A stretch of 64,000 nucleotides of DNA, taken from NCBI RefSeq assembly GCF_023544445.1, contig NZ_JALPVJ010000016.1, forward strand, positions 124,001-188,000, in the 5' to 3' direction. Source of the stretch: Actinoplanes sp. M2I2 (lineage in GTDB: Bacteria; Actinomycetota; Actinomycetes; Mycobacteriales; Micromonosporaceae). The notes beneath the pieces are model-generated. The model ran no database searches, had not been told where the DNA came from, and worked only from the letters and a program-made list of their open reading frames with translations. How positions within the stretch are numbered: the first letter of the stretch is position 1; each line of letters begins with the position of its first letter. Below are positions 1 through 8,698 of the stretch, piece after piece. Both the position numbers and the translations under genes were made by a program.

Positions 1-371
1 GCTGCCGGGCGCCGCGGTGGGCGACGCGCCGGCCAACGGGCACCCGAACAGGTGCGGCCCGGTCAGGCGGCCGATGCGCTGCCGGCTCTGAAGACGGCCG
101 CCGACAAGTGCTGGCGCCAACCTGGCGTCCGTCATCGATCCCGATGTCCTGGCCGAGCACACCGGTCTGTTCTGCCAGGCCGCGCTCGTCGCGATCAAGG
201 ATCTCTAGCACGAGAAGTCGAAGGCTTGGCCGGAAACTCGCCGCGCTGGCCCGCCGGATGCGTGACCGCATCGACGACTACCTGCGCTTCGCGACCGATC
301 TGCGGTCCCCGTTCGACAACAACCGCACCGAGCAGCAGATCCGCATGGTCAAAACACTCACTCAGACATAG
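1..371 (+). pseudogene. IS66-family transposase C-terminal remnant
   Basis: Degraded end of a DDE transposase. Around 289-360 the translation includes RSPFDNNRTEQQIRMVK, which matches the C-terminal DNN-x-E-R/Q-x-IRMVK region of IS66 transposases. The upstream part lies in another frame (ASVIDPDVLAEHTGLFCQA at about 122-180) that ends at a TAG near 206, so at least one frameshift and one stop separate the pieces. The body starts left of the window. No terminal repeat was found to the right before 411. It cannot encode an active enzyme as read here. Confidence 0.7.
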
Positions 372-410
372 CGGACCGATCCTGTCCGCCTGCCATGCCA
401 GGGTGGACCC

Positions 411-971
411 ATGGACGTCGACTGGAACGAGACGCTGCGTGAGCAGTGGGAGTGGCACTGGAATCACCAGGTACGGGCGCGGCTCGACGGGCTGACCGAC
501 GACGAGTACTTCTGGTCGCCGGTGCCGGACGCCTGGAACGTGCGGCCGCGCGGCACCTCCACGGCGCCGGTCCAGGCGGGCGGCGGGGACCACACCATCG
601 ACTTCGCCATGCCGGAGCCGGTGCCGCCGCCGTTCACGACGATCGCGTGGCGGCTGGGCCATGTCATCGTGGGGGTGCTCGCAGCCCGCAACGCCGCCCA
701 TTTCGGCGCGCCCGCGGCCTCGTACGAGGAATGGGACTACGCCGGGACGGGGGCCGGGGCCAGGGCGCAGCTCGAGGAGCAGCTGGGCGTCTGGCTCGAC
801 GGGGTGCGCGGCCTCGGCTCGAGCGGCCTGGCCGAACCGTGCGGCGACCGGGAGCCGTTCCCGGAGTTGCCGATGGCCGCGCTCGTCCTGCACATCCACC
901 GGGAGCTGATCCACCATCTGTCCGAGGTCGCCCTGCTGCGCGACCTCTATGCGAAGGGAGCCGGCCGATGA
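411..971 (+). CDS. DinB-family protein
   Basis: A 186-residue protein of the DinB/YfiT four-helix-bundle superfamily, whose members are metal-dependent and in actinomycetes often thought to use mycothiol. Visible family features are the N-terminal WHWNHQVRARLDGLTDDEYFWSPVPDAWNVRPR stretch (split here only for description), a His in WRLGHVIVG near residue 84, and the C-terminal HIHRELIHH cluster near residues 163-171. The three His positions fit a metal site. The stop overlaps the start of the next gene as ATGA, so the two are probably co-translated. The substrate is unknown. Confidence 0.85.
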   Translation: MDVDWNETLREQWEWHWNHQVRARLDGLTDDEYFWSPVPDAWNVRPRGTSTAPVQAGGGDHTIDFAMPEPVPPPFTTIAWRLGHVIVGVLAARNAAHFGAPAASYEEWDYAGTGAGARAQLEEQLGVWLDGVRGLGSSGLAEPCGDREPFPELPMAALVLHIHRELIHHLSEVALLRDLYAKGAGR

Positions 972-1429
972 GCCGTCACATCCAAGTCACGTTCGACGCC
1001 CTCGACCCGGCGGCGCTGTCGTCGTTCTGGCGCGACACCCTGGGGTACGTGCATCCGGGTCCGCCCGGGGTGACGCTGGCGCCGGGTGAGGATCCGCTCG
1101 CCGCGTGGGAGGCGTTCCTCGAGAAGCAGGGTGTCCCGCCGGAAGCGCGCAACCGGGCGTCGGCGATCGAGGACCCGGACGGCGACGGGCCGCGCATCTT
1201 CTTCCAGCAGGTGCCGGAGGACAAGGTGGCCAAGAACCGGGTGCACCTGGACGTCCGAGCGGCGCCGGGCCTGCAGGGCGACGAACGGATGGTGGCGCTC
1301 GAGAGCGAGTGCGACCGCCTGGTGGCGCTGGGCGCCAAGCGGGTGAGCCGGTCGGAGCCCGCTCCCCCGATGAGCTTCGGCTTCATCGTGATGACCGACC
1401 CCGAGGGCAACGAGTTCTGCCTGGACTGA
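968..1429 (+). CDS. VOC-family (glyoxalase-like) protein
   Basis: A 153-residue protein with the beta-alpha-beta-beta-beta layout of the vicinal oxygen chelate fold, closest to the Glyoxalase_6-like group. It opens HIQVTFDALDPAALSSFWRD and ends with VMTDPEGNEFCLD, the typical closing strand with a Glu metal ligand. The reading frame is open far upstream, but the ATG at 968 is chosen because it overlaps the stop of the DinB gene (ATGA) and begins the domain exactly. It is likely in an operon with the DinB-like gene. The ligand or reaction cannot be read from sequence. Confidence 0.87.
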   Translation: MSRHIQVTFDALDPAALSSFWRDTLGYVHPGPPGVTLAPGEDPLAAWEAFLEKQGVPPEARNRASAIEDPDGDGPRIFFQQVPEDKVAKNRVHLDVRAAPGLQGDERMVALESECDRLVALGAKRVSRSEPAPPMSFGFIVMTDPEGNEFCLD

Positions 1430-1478
1430 CCGGTCGCCGCCGGGGCGATCGCCAGTCACGGTTTGGGACGATGGTCCG

Positions 1479-2306
1479 ATGCCCTCACTCGGCCGGTTGT
1501 TCACCGAAGTGCCCGAGCTCTACGACCGGGTCCGGCCCGGCTACCCGGACGAGCTGTTCGACGACCTGGCGCGGATCGCCGGCCTGCGCGCCGGGTCGTC
1601 CGTGCTCGAGGTCGGCTGCGGCACCGGCCAGGCGACCCGGTCGCTCGCCGGTCGCGGGTACGCGATCACGGCGCTGGAACCCGGCGCGGAGATGGCCGCG
1701 CTGGCCCGGCGGCGGTTGGCCGGTCTCGGCGACGTCACCGTCGAGACGGCGACGTTCGAGCAGTGGGACGCCGGTGACGCGCGTTTCGAGACCGTCGTGG
1801 CGGCCTCGTCGTGGCACTGGGTCGATCCGGCGATCGGCTGGGCCAAGGCGCGGGCCGTTCTGGGCCCGGGCCCGGACGACGCCCCGGACGCACCGGCCGG
1901 TGGATGGCTGGCCGTGCTCGGCCACGTGGTCGTCCGGCGCCCGGATGAGACCGAGGCGTACGCCGAGACGGCTGACCTATGCGAGCGCTTCTCGCCCGGC
2001 AACCCCGACTGGGGTCACCCGCCGCTGGAGGACGAGGTCCGGGCCACCGACGACGCCTGGGGACAGGTGAGCGATCCCGGATCGCACTTCGGACCACCGG
2101 TCGTCCGCTGGTATCCGACCGTCCAGTGGTTCGACGGCGCCGGCTTCGCCGAGCTGCTCAACTCGACGTCGATGTACCTCAAGATGCCCGCGGATGTCCG
2201 CGAGCCGCTGCTGGACGCCGTGGCCGAGCGCATCCGTACACGGCTGGGCGACCGGGTCCCGCGCCGCTACCTGACCGTTCTGCGCATCGGCCGGCGCGCC
2301 ACCTGA
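1479..2306 (+). CDS. Class I SAM-dependent methyltransferase
   Basis: A 275-residue Rossmann-fold methyltransferase. SAM motif I is VLEVGCGTGQATR near residue 45. An acidic motif II (ALEPGAEM) follows near 67, and SSWHWVDPAIGWAKA near 110 is typical of the UbiE/Methyltransf_11-like actinomycete group that includes trans-aconitate methyltransferase relatives. It stands alone on the plus strand, 49 bases after the VOC gene, and ends at a strong convergent terminator shared with the carboxypeptidase. The methyl acceptor is unknown. Confidence 0.9.
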   Translation: MPSLGRLFTEVPELYDRVRPGYPDELFDDLARIAGLRAGSSVLEVGCGTGQATRSLAGRGYAITALEPGAEMAALARRRLAGLGDVTVETATFEQWDAGDARFETVVAASSWHWVDPAIGWAKARAVLGPGPDDAPDAPAGGWLAVLGHVVVRRPDETEAYAETADLCERFSPGNPDWGHPPLEDEVRATDDAWGQVSDPGSHFGPPVVRWYPTVQWFDGAGFAELLNSTSMYLKMPADVREPLLDAVAERIRTRLGDRVPRRYLTVLRIGRRAT

Positions 2307-2321
2307 CGAGCCGGACGGCGA

Positions 2322-2349
2322 GGAGCGCCGCGCACCGGCGCGGCGCTCC
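2322..2349. terminator. Bidirectional hairpin terminator
   Basis: A perfect 12-bp stem, GGAGCGCCGCGC with loop ACCG and its exact complement, lies between the convergent methyltransferase (ends 2306) and carboxypeptidase (ends 2359) genes. There is no U-tract, as is usual for actinomycete terminators. Position and perfection support shared termination. Confidence 0.8.
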
Positions 2350-2358
2350 CGTCGGAGG

Positions 2359-3627
2359 TCAGGCGGCGGAACAGTACGTGGCCTGCTTGCCGATCACCTT
2401 GTACGGACAGTCGGCCACCTCGGCCAGCAGCAGCGCGGCCTCGCGGTTGCGGGTGGTCTCGCGGGTGATCACGCTGGCCGGCGGATAGAAGCCGCCCCCG
2501 GACGCGGACCGCGGGTACATCTCGAACGTGTAGGCGAAGATCTTGTGGGTGCCCCACAGCCAGTCGAGCAGGTCGCCGTCGGTGATGTAGAGGTCCGAGG
2601 ACTGCTCGGGGGTGTAGTTGTTCGTGGCGGCCATCTGCCGGCCGAACGTGGAGAACGTGTTGTAGTCGTCGGCGGTCATGCCGGTCGTCGTGTTCGCCGT
2701 GGTGTGCCCGAACGGCCACAGCACCAGCTCGGAGTAGGTGTGGAAGTCCATGGCGGCGCGGATCTGCTGCCGGCCGCCGACCACCCGGCCGTTGACGAAG
2801 TCGCGCACGGCCCGCGTCTCGGGAGCCGAGAAGGCCGAGGGCCCCCGGTAGGTCGCCGACGACGTGCTGCCCGACGAGCCGCCACAGCAGCCCCACCGGT
2901 ACGCGTAGTTGCGGTTCAGGTCGGTGCCCACGTTCGACGAGCCGCTGTTGGGCTGGCGGTTCTTGCGCCACGATCGATAGCTGCCGGTGGCCACGTCGTA
3001 CTCGGAGCCGTCGGGGTTGACCGACGGCACGACCCAGATCTCGCGGCTGTTCACGATGGTGCGGACCCGCGTGTCGGTCGCGTAGCTGCCGGTATACAGC
3101 CGCAGGAGGTAGATCGCCATCTCCACGGTGAGGTGCTCGCGCGCGTGGTGGTTGGCGTCGTACAGGACCTCGGGCTCGCTCTCGTCGGTGCCGACGTTGT
3201 CGGAGATCTTCACGGCGACGATGTCACGACCCTCGTATGTCCGCCCGATCACGCGCTTGCTGGCGATCGACGGGTTGGCCGCGACGATCCGGTTCACCTC
3301 GGTGATCAGCTCGCTGTAGTTGTGGTACGGCGCGTCCGACGGCGGGAAGTCGAACGTGGTGAGCACGGGCTGCACGGTGAAGCCCTGCCGGCGCAGCGCC
3401 CGCACCTCGGCGGGCGTGGCGGTGACGGTGACGACGGCGTGCTCCACGCTTTCGATGGCCACGCCGGTGCGGGCGATCGCCTGACGCTGCGCGGCGCCGC
3501 GTACGTCGGAGATCTCGTACGGGGCCGGCTCGGCGCTCACCGTGGGGGCGGCGCCGGCCGGCACACCGGCGAGCGAGGCGCCCAGCATCGCGACGGCGAG
3601 GGCCGCCACTGTCGTACGTCGTCTCAT
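2359..3627 (-). CDS. Secreted M14-family zinc carboxypeptidase
   Basis: A 422-residue exported metallopeptidase. Residues 1-27 form a Sec/Tat-like signal peptide (MRRRTTVAALAVAML...GAA). A propeptide region follows, then the M14 domain. The zinc motif HAREHLTVEM (HxxE) is near residue 160. The substrate-binding TDLNRNYAYRW is near 240, the third ligand in MDFHTYSELVLWPFG near 295, and the catalytic Glu is in FTFEMYP near 382. All catalytic elements are intact. The enzyme should trim C-terminal residues of peptides outside the cell, as in the Streptomyces zinc carboxypeptidase (CPT) family. It is a single gene with a convergent terminator downstream. Confidence 0.94.
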   Translation of the reverse strand: MRRRTTVAALAVAMLGASLAGVPAGAAPTVSAEPAPYEISDVRGAAQRQAIARTGVAIESVEHAVVTVTATPAEVRALRRQGFTVQPVLTTFDFPPSDAPYHNYSELITEVNRIVAANPSIASKRVIGRTYEGRDIVAVKISDNVGTDESEPEVLYDANHHAREHLTVEMAIYLLRLYTGSYATDTRVRTIVNSREIWVVPSVNPDGSEYDVATGSYRSWRKNRQPNSGSSNVGTDLNRNYAYRWGCCGGSSGSTSSATYRGPSAFSAPETRAVRDFVNGRVVGGRQQIRAAMDFHTYSELVLWPFGHTTANTTTGMTADDYNTFSTFGRQMAATNNYTPEQSSDLYITDGDLLDWLWGTHKIFAYTFEMYPRSASGGGFYPPASVITRETTRNREAALLLAEVADCPYKVIGKQATYCSAA

Positions 3628-3756
3628 GAACGACCTCCAGGAAGGGTGACGATGCCCCTCACCCCACCACCGGCCTGAATCGATGGCAATCTATCCGGAC
3701 ATGCCAATGACTACCTCTCCCCGACGTGATGGCCGCCGTGATGGCCGCCGGGCCTT

Positions 3757-4407
3757 CTACAACCCGAAGGTCCGGCGGCAGTTCTCGAAGCCGCTGACCG
3801 TGACCGCGGGACGCTCCCGCTGCGCCCACCGCCGGCGGGTGAGGCGCAGCCGGTCGGAGGTGAGCGCCTCGCCGTCGCGGGCGTCGACCGAGATGCCGTC
3901 GGGCTCGTAGCCGAGCTTGCGCGAGACCCCCTGGGACGCGTGGTTGTCCTGGAACACCTCGGTGAGCGCGTCCGTGGCGCCCAGGTGGTCGAACGCGAGT
4001 GTCAGCAGCGCGGCGCGCGCCTCGATCCCGTACCCCTGGCCCTGGAACTCCAGACCCAGCCAGGAGCTCGTCCGCACCTGCCGGGTCACCGGGAAGCCGG
4101 TGGCCCGCAGGCTGATCTGACCCATCCCCTCGCCGTCGCGGAAGACGCCCAGGCTCAGGCACCACCCGCCGGCCTCCCAGGTCGCGAGGTCGTGCCAGTG
4201 CCCCTGCAGCACCTCGCGGATCCGGTCGGCCGGGGCGCCGTCGGTCCACGGCGTCAGGAAGGGCCGCTCCCCCGGCGGATGCACCCCGCGGCCGGCGACT
4301 TCGGCCAGCGCGGCCACCTCCTCCTCGCGCGGCAGCCGCAGCTCCAGTCGCGGCGTGACGAGGCTCAGCTGGTACGGGGGCCACAGGTCGGCGAGCATGC
4401 CCCGCAT
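3757..4407 (-). CDS. GNAT-family N-acetyltransferase
   Basis: A RimJ/RimL-type acetyltransferase of about 216 residues. TPRLELRLPREEEVAALAEVA opens the domain. WLGLEFQGQGYGIEARAALLTLAFDHLGA is the acetyl-CoA loop with Q-x-x-G-x-G/A (here QGQGYG), followed by FQDNHASQGVSRKLGYEPDG. The open frame extends to 4557 into the histidine kinase gene. ATG 4407 or ATG 4398 is preferred; an AGG lies 9 bases before 4398. It lies 29 bases downstream of the kinase on the same strand. The C-terminus is longer than usual (RRRWAQRERPAVTVSGFENCRRTFGL). The acceptor is unknown. Confidence 0.88.
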   Translation of the reverse strand: MRGMLADLWPPYQLSLVTPRLELRLPREEEVAALAEVAGRGVHPPGERPFLTPWTDGAPADRIREVLQGHWHDLATWEAGGWCLSLGVFRDGEGMGQISLRATGFPVTRQVRTSSWLGLEFQGQGYGIEARAALLTLAFDHLGATDALTEVFQDNHASQGVSRKLGYEPDGISVDARDGEALTSDRLRLTRRRWAQRERPAVTVSGFENCRRTFGL

Positions 4408-4436
4408 CCTGCCGATCACGCCGCCGGCCGGCCACC

Positions 4437-5612
4437 TCAATTGTCGGGATCGAGGGCGACCGGACGCGGGAAGGTGACGACCATGGCCACCCCGGGGTCG
4501 CGCGACTCGGCCACCGCCCGGCCGCCGTGGGCGACGGCCAGCTGCCGGACGATCCACAGGCCCAGCCCGACGCCCTCGGTGCCGCCGACGGCGAACTGGC
4601 TGAACAGCCGGGCGCGCAGCGTGTCGGGGATGCCCGGACCGTGGTCGCGTACCTCGAGCCGGTCGAACTGCCCCTCGCCGAAGACCCGCACGACGATCGG
4701 CGGCTGCCCGTAGCGGGCCGCGTTGGTGACCAGGTTGACCACGATCTGCTCGAACCGCTGCTTGTCGACGTGCAGGATCATGTCCTCGTCGACGTCAACG
4801 ACCACCTCGGGGCCGACGCGCACGAACGTGAGCATCTCGTGCACGAGAGCGCGCGCATTGTGCGGTTGACGGTCCAGTTTCAGCTCGCCCGAGCTGTCGA
4901 TGCGCTGGATGTCGAGCAGGCTCTCGGCCAGCCGGGTGATCCGGGCGGTCTGCCGCAGGGCCGCGTCGAGCATCCGGGCGATGTGCGGCGGCGCCTGCCC
5001 CTTCAGCTCCTCGAGCACCATCCGTACCGTGCTCAACGGGGTGCGTACGTCGTGGGCCAGGGTGCCCATCATGGCCGAGCGCCACTGCTCGATGCGTTCC
5101 AGCCGCTCCCGGTCATCGCGCAGGTGCCGGGCCTGCGCCTCGATCAGCAACGCGACCGCGACGGCGACCGGCATCAGGATGAACGCGCTGCCCAGCACGA
5201 TCGGCGGCTGACCGGTCAGGATCAGGGGCACCAGGTACGCGAGGGTGGCCGGCACCGCGTAGGCGAGCAGGATCCCGCGCGGGAAGTGCAGCGCCGCCCA
5301 GGCGTACACGAGCACCAGGAACGGCCCCGTGCCGGTCGCCGACCCGCCGAACGACCAGGTCGAGAGCCCGAGCACCGCGAACGCCGGCAGCCCCAGCCAG
5401 GCCGGCGCGTTCGGTCCCGTAAGCCCCCACGGCACCAGGAACGCCACCAGCGCCACCGCGAAATCGCAGGCCGCGACCAGCAGCAGCCGGTCGGCGTGGC
5501 CCGGATCGTTGGCGATCCCGAGAACCGCCAGCATCCCGGCCAGGATCAGGAGCACCCCGGCCTGCCGGGCCGCGGCACGCGGCCCGGTTCCGAGCAGGCG
5601 AATCGGTCCCAT
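4437..5612 (-). CDS. Orphan membrane sensor histidine kinase
   Basis: A 391-residue protein with about six N-terminal membrane helices (residues about 15-165), a short coiled coil, a HisKA domain with phospho-acceptor MGTLAHDVRTPLS near residue 189, and an HATPase domain: N-box NLVTNAARYG, G1 DHGPGIPD, G2 GVGLGLWIV. It lacks a large extracellular sensor, so sensing is probably through the membrane helices. No response regulator gene adjoins it. The start is close to the KDPG-aldolase promoter region, transcribed the other way. The signal and partner are unknown. Confidence 0.92.
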   Translation of the reverse strand: MGPIRLLGTGPRAAARQAGVLLILAGMLAVLGIANDPGHADRLLLVAACDFAVALVAFLVPWGLTGPNAPAWLGLPAFAVLGLSTWSFGGSATGTGPFLVLVYAWAALHFPRGILLAYAVPATLAYLVPLILTGQPPIVLGSAFILMPVAVAVALLIEAQARHLRDDRERLERIEQWRSAMMGTLAHDVRTPLSTVRMVLEELKGQAPPHIARMLDAALRQTARITRLAESLLDIQRIDSSGELKLDRQPHNARALVHEMLTFVRVGPEVVVDVDEDMILHVDKQRFEQIVVNLVTNAARYGQPPIVVRVFGEGQFDRLEVRDHGPGIPDTLRARLFSQFAVGGTEGVGLGLWIVRQLAVAHGGRAVAESRDPGVAMVVTFPRPVALDPDN

Positions 5613-5774
5613 GCGGTCTACCCGATAACCATATACGGGACATCACAGGATCTTCCGGCAGCCGACCAGCCCGAGAAGCGAGTGCCGCGAAGCCGCTCCG
5701 GTGTCGCCGCGGCACCCATCGGGCATGGTGACTGCGCGCCGCCACCGTTCGAGCCGACCTCTCCAGGAGCAGCC

Positions 5775-6368
5775 GTGAGCTTTGACGACATCTTCGCCGG
5801 CCGGAAGGTCATGGCGATCCTGCGGGGCCTGTCGCCGCGCGAGACAGTGTCGGTGGCCGGCGCGTTGTGGGACGCGGGCGTGACCGTGCTCGAGATCCCG
5901 ATCGCCACGCCGGAGGCGGTCTCGTCGCTGCGGGCGGCCGCCGACGCCGCCCGCGAACGCGACCTGCGCGTCGGCGCCGGCACAGTGATCACCACCGAGC
6001 AGGTCGGCCTGGCGGCCGCCGCGAACGCGCAGTACACCGTCGCGCCCGGGCTCGACCTGGCCGTTCTCGCCGCCAGCGAGGCCGCCGGCATGCCGCATCT
6101 GCCCGGGGTCGGCTCGGCCACCGAGGTGCAGCGGGCCTGGGTGGCCGGTTGCCGCTGGCTGAAGGTCTTCCCGGCCGCCGCCCTCGGACCAGCCTGGGTC
6201 TCGGCGGTGCTCGGCCCCTTCCCCGACGCCCGCTTCGTGGCCACCGGCGGCCTCACGGTCGCCGACGCCCCGGCCTTCCTGAACGCCGGCGTGCGCGTCG
6301 TGGCCCTCGGCGCCGCCCTGGCCGACCCCGCCCAGCGCGACCGCATCGGCGAGCTCCTGAAACCGTGA
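5775..6368 (+). CDS. eda: KDPG/KHG aldolase-type enzyme
   Basis: A 197-residue class I aldolase of the Eda family, which splits 2-keto-3-deoxy-6-phosphogluconate (and related keto-acids) to pyruvate and an aldehyde. The GTG at 5775 is chosen because AGGAGC lies 5-10 bases upstream and the domain begins there, although the frame is open far to the left. Visible features are ILRGLSPRE, the catalytic base Glu in VLEIPI (about residue 40), GAGTVIT, and the Schiff-base lysine in WLKVFPAAALG near residue 130. It could serve an Entner-Doudoroff-like route or sugar-acid breakdown. No other pathway gene is adjacent, so the exact substrate is open. Confidence 0.9.
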   Translation: MSFDDIFAGRKVMAILRGLSPRETVSVAGALWDAGVTVLEIPIATPEAVSSLRAAADAARERDLRVGAGTVITTEQVGLAAAANAQYTVAPGLDLAVLAASEAAGMPHLPGVGSATEVQRAWVAGCRWLKVFPAAALGPAWVSAVLGPFPDARFVATGGLTVADAPAFLNAGVRVVALGAALADPAQRDRIGELLKP

Positions 6369-6398
6369 CCGAGGCCGGCCCCGCTAAGATCATCTGCT

Positions 6399-7919
6399 GT
6401 GGCTGCCCCGCGATACGTGCTCTTTCCCGGACGTCACCATCTGCTGACCCGGTTCCAGGCCGGCTGTCTGCGGCGGCTGGCCGGGGAGCACGGGGCGACG
6501 ATCGTGTGGGCCGTGACGTCGGCCAACCACGAGAACACCAAGCGCAACCCGGTGCCCTACCACCGGCGCGAGGCGGCGATCGAGCGGTTCAGCGTGGTGG
6601 CCGGGCTGCGTTCGATGGTGGTGCCGGTGTTCGACACCGCCCCCACCGAGCAGTTCGCCGAGGTGACGCTCAAGACGGTCACGGTGGCGACCGGGATCGT
6701 GCTCACCCCGGCCGACACCGTCGTCGCGTGCTCGACGCCGCAGGTGGCGGCCCTCTACGAACAGCTCGGATTCCCCATCGCTGCGGTGGAGGCCGATCCG
6801 GCCCTGGCCGCCCCGCCCGAGCGGCCGTGGGATGTGCTGCTGCGGCTGGCCGGCGGCGACGAGTCGTGGCGGGACCTCGCGCATCCGGCCACCATCGACG
6901 TGTTCGACCGCTACCGGCTGACCGACACCGTACGGTCGGTGGTCAACGACCCGGTCGTCGGTGACGAGGGCGGGCTGACGGCCACGCGGGACTACCGGAC
7001 CTACGTGGAGGCGTTCGCGGACGCCGCCGCGCGTAAATGGGCCGCCGTGCGCCGGTACGTGCAGCCGGGCCGCATCGTCGACATCGGCTGCGGCGCCGGG
7101 GCGGTGCTGGAGCTGGCCGACCGCGACGACGAGCTGCACGAGAGCGACCTGATCGGCGTCGAGGTCGCGCGGCACCTTTACCAGGAGTGTGTGCACAAGA
7201 AGGCGCAGGGCGTCTTCCGGAACGCCAACGTGTACTTCTACCAGCGCAACGTGCTGGGCGGCGCGGTGCTGCCGGACCGGTCGGTCGACACCACGCTGAC
7301 GTTCGCGCTGACCCATGAGATCTGGTCGTACGGCGACCGGCGCGACTCGCTGCTCGCCTTCGCCCGCCGCATCCACGACCACACCGTGCCCGGCGGGGTC
7401 TGGATCAACAGCGACGTGTGCGGCCCGGGTGACCGGCGCCGCCCGGTCCGGCTGACGCTGCGCACCGACGACGGGCTGAACCCGGCCCGGCCCCGGACCG
7501 ATCTGACCGCCCTGCCGTCGGCCGAGGTCGCCGCCTATGTGAGCGGCCTGTCGACGCACGCGAGACTGGCCCAGTTCGCCGTCGACTTCGCCTTCCCCTT
7601 CGAGTACGACGCGGCCGGTGACGACGTCGTGCGGATCGAGCTCGGACCGGCCATGGACTTCCTCACCCGGAAGGACTACACCGACAACTGGCTCTCCGAG
7701 ACGCGCGAGCAGTTCTGCGGGCTCGACTTCGACGACTGGGGCACGCTGCTGGCCGAGGCCGGGTTCACCATCGACCCGGCCTCGCACGCGTTCCGCAACG
7801 ACTGGGTGATCGACAACCGCATCGCCCCGGCCGCGTCCCTGGCCGACGAGCACGGCGACCGGCTCGACTGGCCGTCCACGCACGCGATCCTGGTGGCCCG
7901 CCGCCCCCACAACAGCTGA
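6399..7919 (+). CDS. Nucleotidylyltransferase-like / SAM methyltransferase fusion
   Basis: A 506-residue two-domain protein starting at GTG 6399. Residues 1-170 look like a HxGH-type nucleotidylyltransferase of the NadM kind: FPGRHHLLTRFQ at the front and a later NPVPYHRREAAIERF resembling the NPxTxxER element of archaeal NMN adenylyltransferases. Residues about 190-420 are a class I methyltransferase with motif I IVDIGCGAGAVLELAD and a long substrate region (FRNANVYFYQRNVLGG, FALTHEIWSYGDRRDS). It ends with RNDWVIDNRIAPAASL. It stands alone between the aldolase and an accessory island. Whether the first domain is active, and what is methylated, cannot be told. Confidence 0.75.
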   Translation: MAAPRYVLFPGRHHLLTRFQAGCLRRLAGEHGATIVWAVTSANHENTKRNPVPYHRREAAIERFSVVAGLRSMVVPVFDTAPTEQFAEVTLKTVTVATGIVLTPADTVVACSTPQVAALYEQLGFPIAAVEADPALAAPPERPWDVLLRLAGGDESWRDLAHPATIDVFDRYRLTDTVRSVVNDPVVGDEGGLTATRDYRTYVEAFADAAARKWAAVRRYVQPGRIVDIGCGAGAVLELADRDDELHESDLIGVEVARHLYQECVHKKAQGVFRNANVYFYQRNVLGGAVLPDRSVDTTLTFALTHEIWSYGDRRDSLLAFARRIHDHTVPGGVWINSDVCGPGDRRRPVRLTLRTDDGLNPARPRTDLTALPSAEVAAYVSGLSTHARLAQFAVDFAFPFEYDAAGDDVVRIELGPAMDFLTRKDYTDNWLSETREQFCGLDFDDWGTLLAEAGFTIDPASHAFRNDWVIDNRIAPAASLADEHGDRLDWPSTHAILVARRPHNS

Positions 7920-7931
7920 CCGAATCGCCGT

Positions 7932-8330
7932 TCAAGGGTTCGGCGGGCTTGGCGCCCTTGTGATGGCTCGGTCGTCGAGGTACCTGGCCGGCGCCCAGGA
8001 TGGGTCCCACGTCGTGGCCGACAGCGAGGTCCAGCGGGCGGCGGCGATCGGTTCGCGGAGCTGCGGAGCGGTCCAGACCGGCGTCTGTTTCAGCCGGCGG
8101 AAGGTGTGCTCGATGTCGAAACGGCGCAGGAACACCTGGCGGCACCGGTCGACATCAGCATCGGTGGCGTCGACCTTGGACCACCACAGCCATGGCTGAT
8201 AGACCCGTGGCGGGGTTGCTCGGCGCAGCACCCGGTCAGAACGCATCCGGCCGAGGATCCCCGCCGGTAGGTCACGCGGCGTTCCGGTGCCAGCGGCCGG
8301 ACCACTGGCAAGCGGCGAAGCTTCGCCCAA
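7932..8330 (-). pseudogene. Decayed transposase fragment (NF041680-type)
   Basis: Remnant of a DDE-type transposase with LPAGILGRMRSDRVLRRATPPRVY joined directly to QPWLWWSKVDATDADVDR and RRFDIEHTFRRLKQT, a layout seen in actinomycete transposases of the NF041680 group. Compared with that family, about 80-100 residues between PRVY and the WLWWS stretch are missing, and N- and C-terminal parts are absent or frameshifted. It cannot be active. It marks the left edge of an accessory island. Confidence 0.65.
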
Positions 8331-8663
8331 GACCTCACCCGGCCCCCGTTGATCGCCGTCAGCGACACCGTCAACCAGGCTGAAGGCGGCGGGGACCCGT
8401 TGGCCTGGCAGCCGCCGGGGACCTCATACCGGTGCGGCTAGGCCAAATGTGGACCACCGGGAAGTCGTACTGGGCCCTCACCCTGCAGCAACGGAGAAGA
8501 CTGCCCTACAGACGACGCTCAACACCTGCACCTCCTGAACAACCGCACGACACGCTAGCGGGACGCTGGAGCGACAACCGCAGCAACGCCCCGCACGATG
8601 TGCCGGGGCGAGTGGACGCGATCATGCCAACGGCGAACTGCGTTCATCGGCGGCAGACGGGCC
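8331..8663. other. Non-coding stretch left of accessory gene
   Basis: No gene is supported here. Part of it may be decayed 5' sequence of the adjacent transposase remnant. The open plus frame from 8432 into the next gene reads as low-complexity residues and has no family signature before 8699. Confidence 0.5.
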
Positions 8664-8698
8664 TTGGGACGATTGATCGGGGTGGATACGATCTGAAC
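8664..8698 (+). promoter_or_regulatory. Putative leaderless promoter
   Basis: TTGGGA (8664-8669) and TACGAT (8687-8692) are separated by exactly 17 bases. The hexamer ends six bases before the GTG at 8699, so transcription would begin at the start codon. No ribosome-binding site is visible, which fits a leaderless mRNA, common in actinobacteria. Confidence 0.5.

Noticed and set aside
4527..6368. 613-residue frame starting within the histidine kinase
   Set aside because: Only 5775-6368 is real, the KDPG aldolase. The upstream part is antisense to the kinase.
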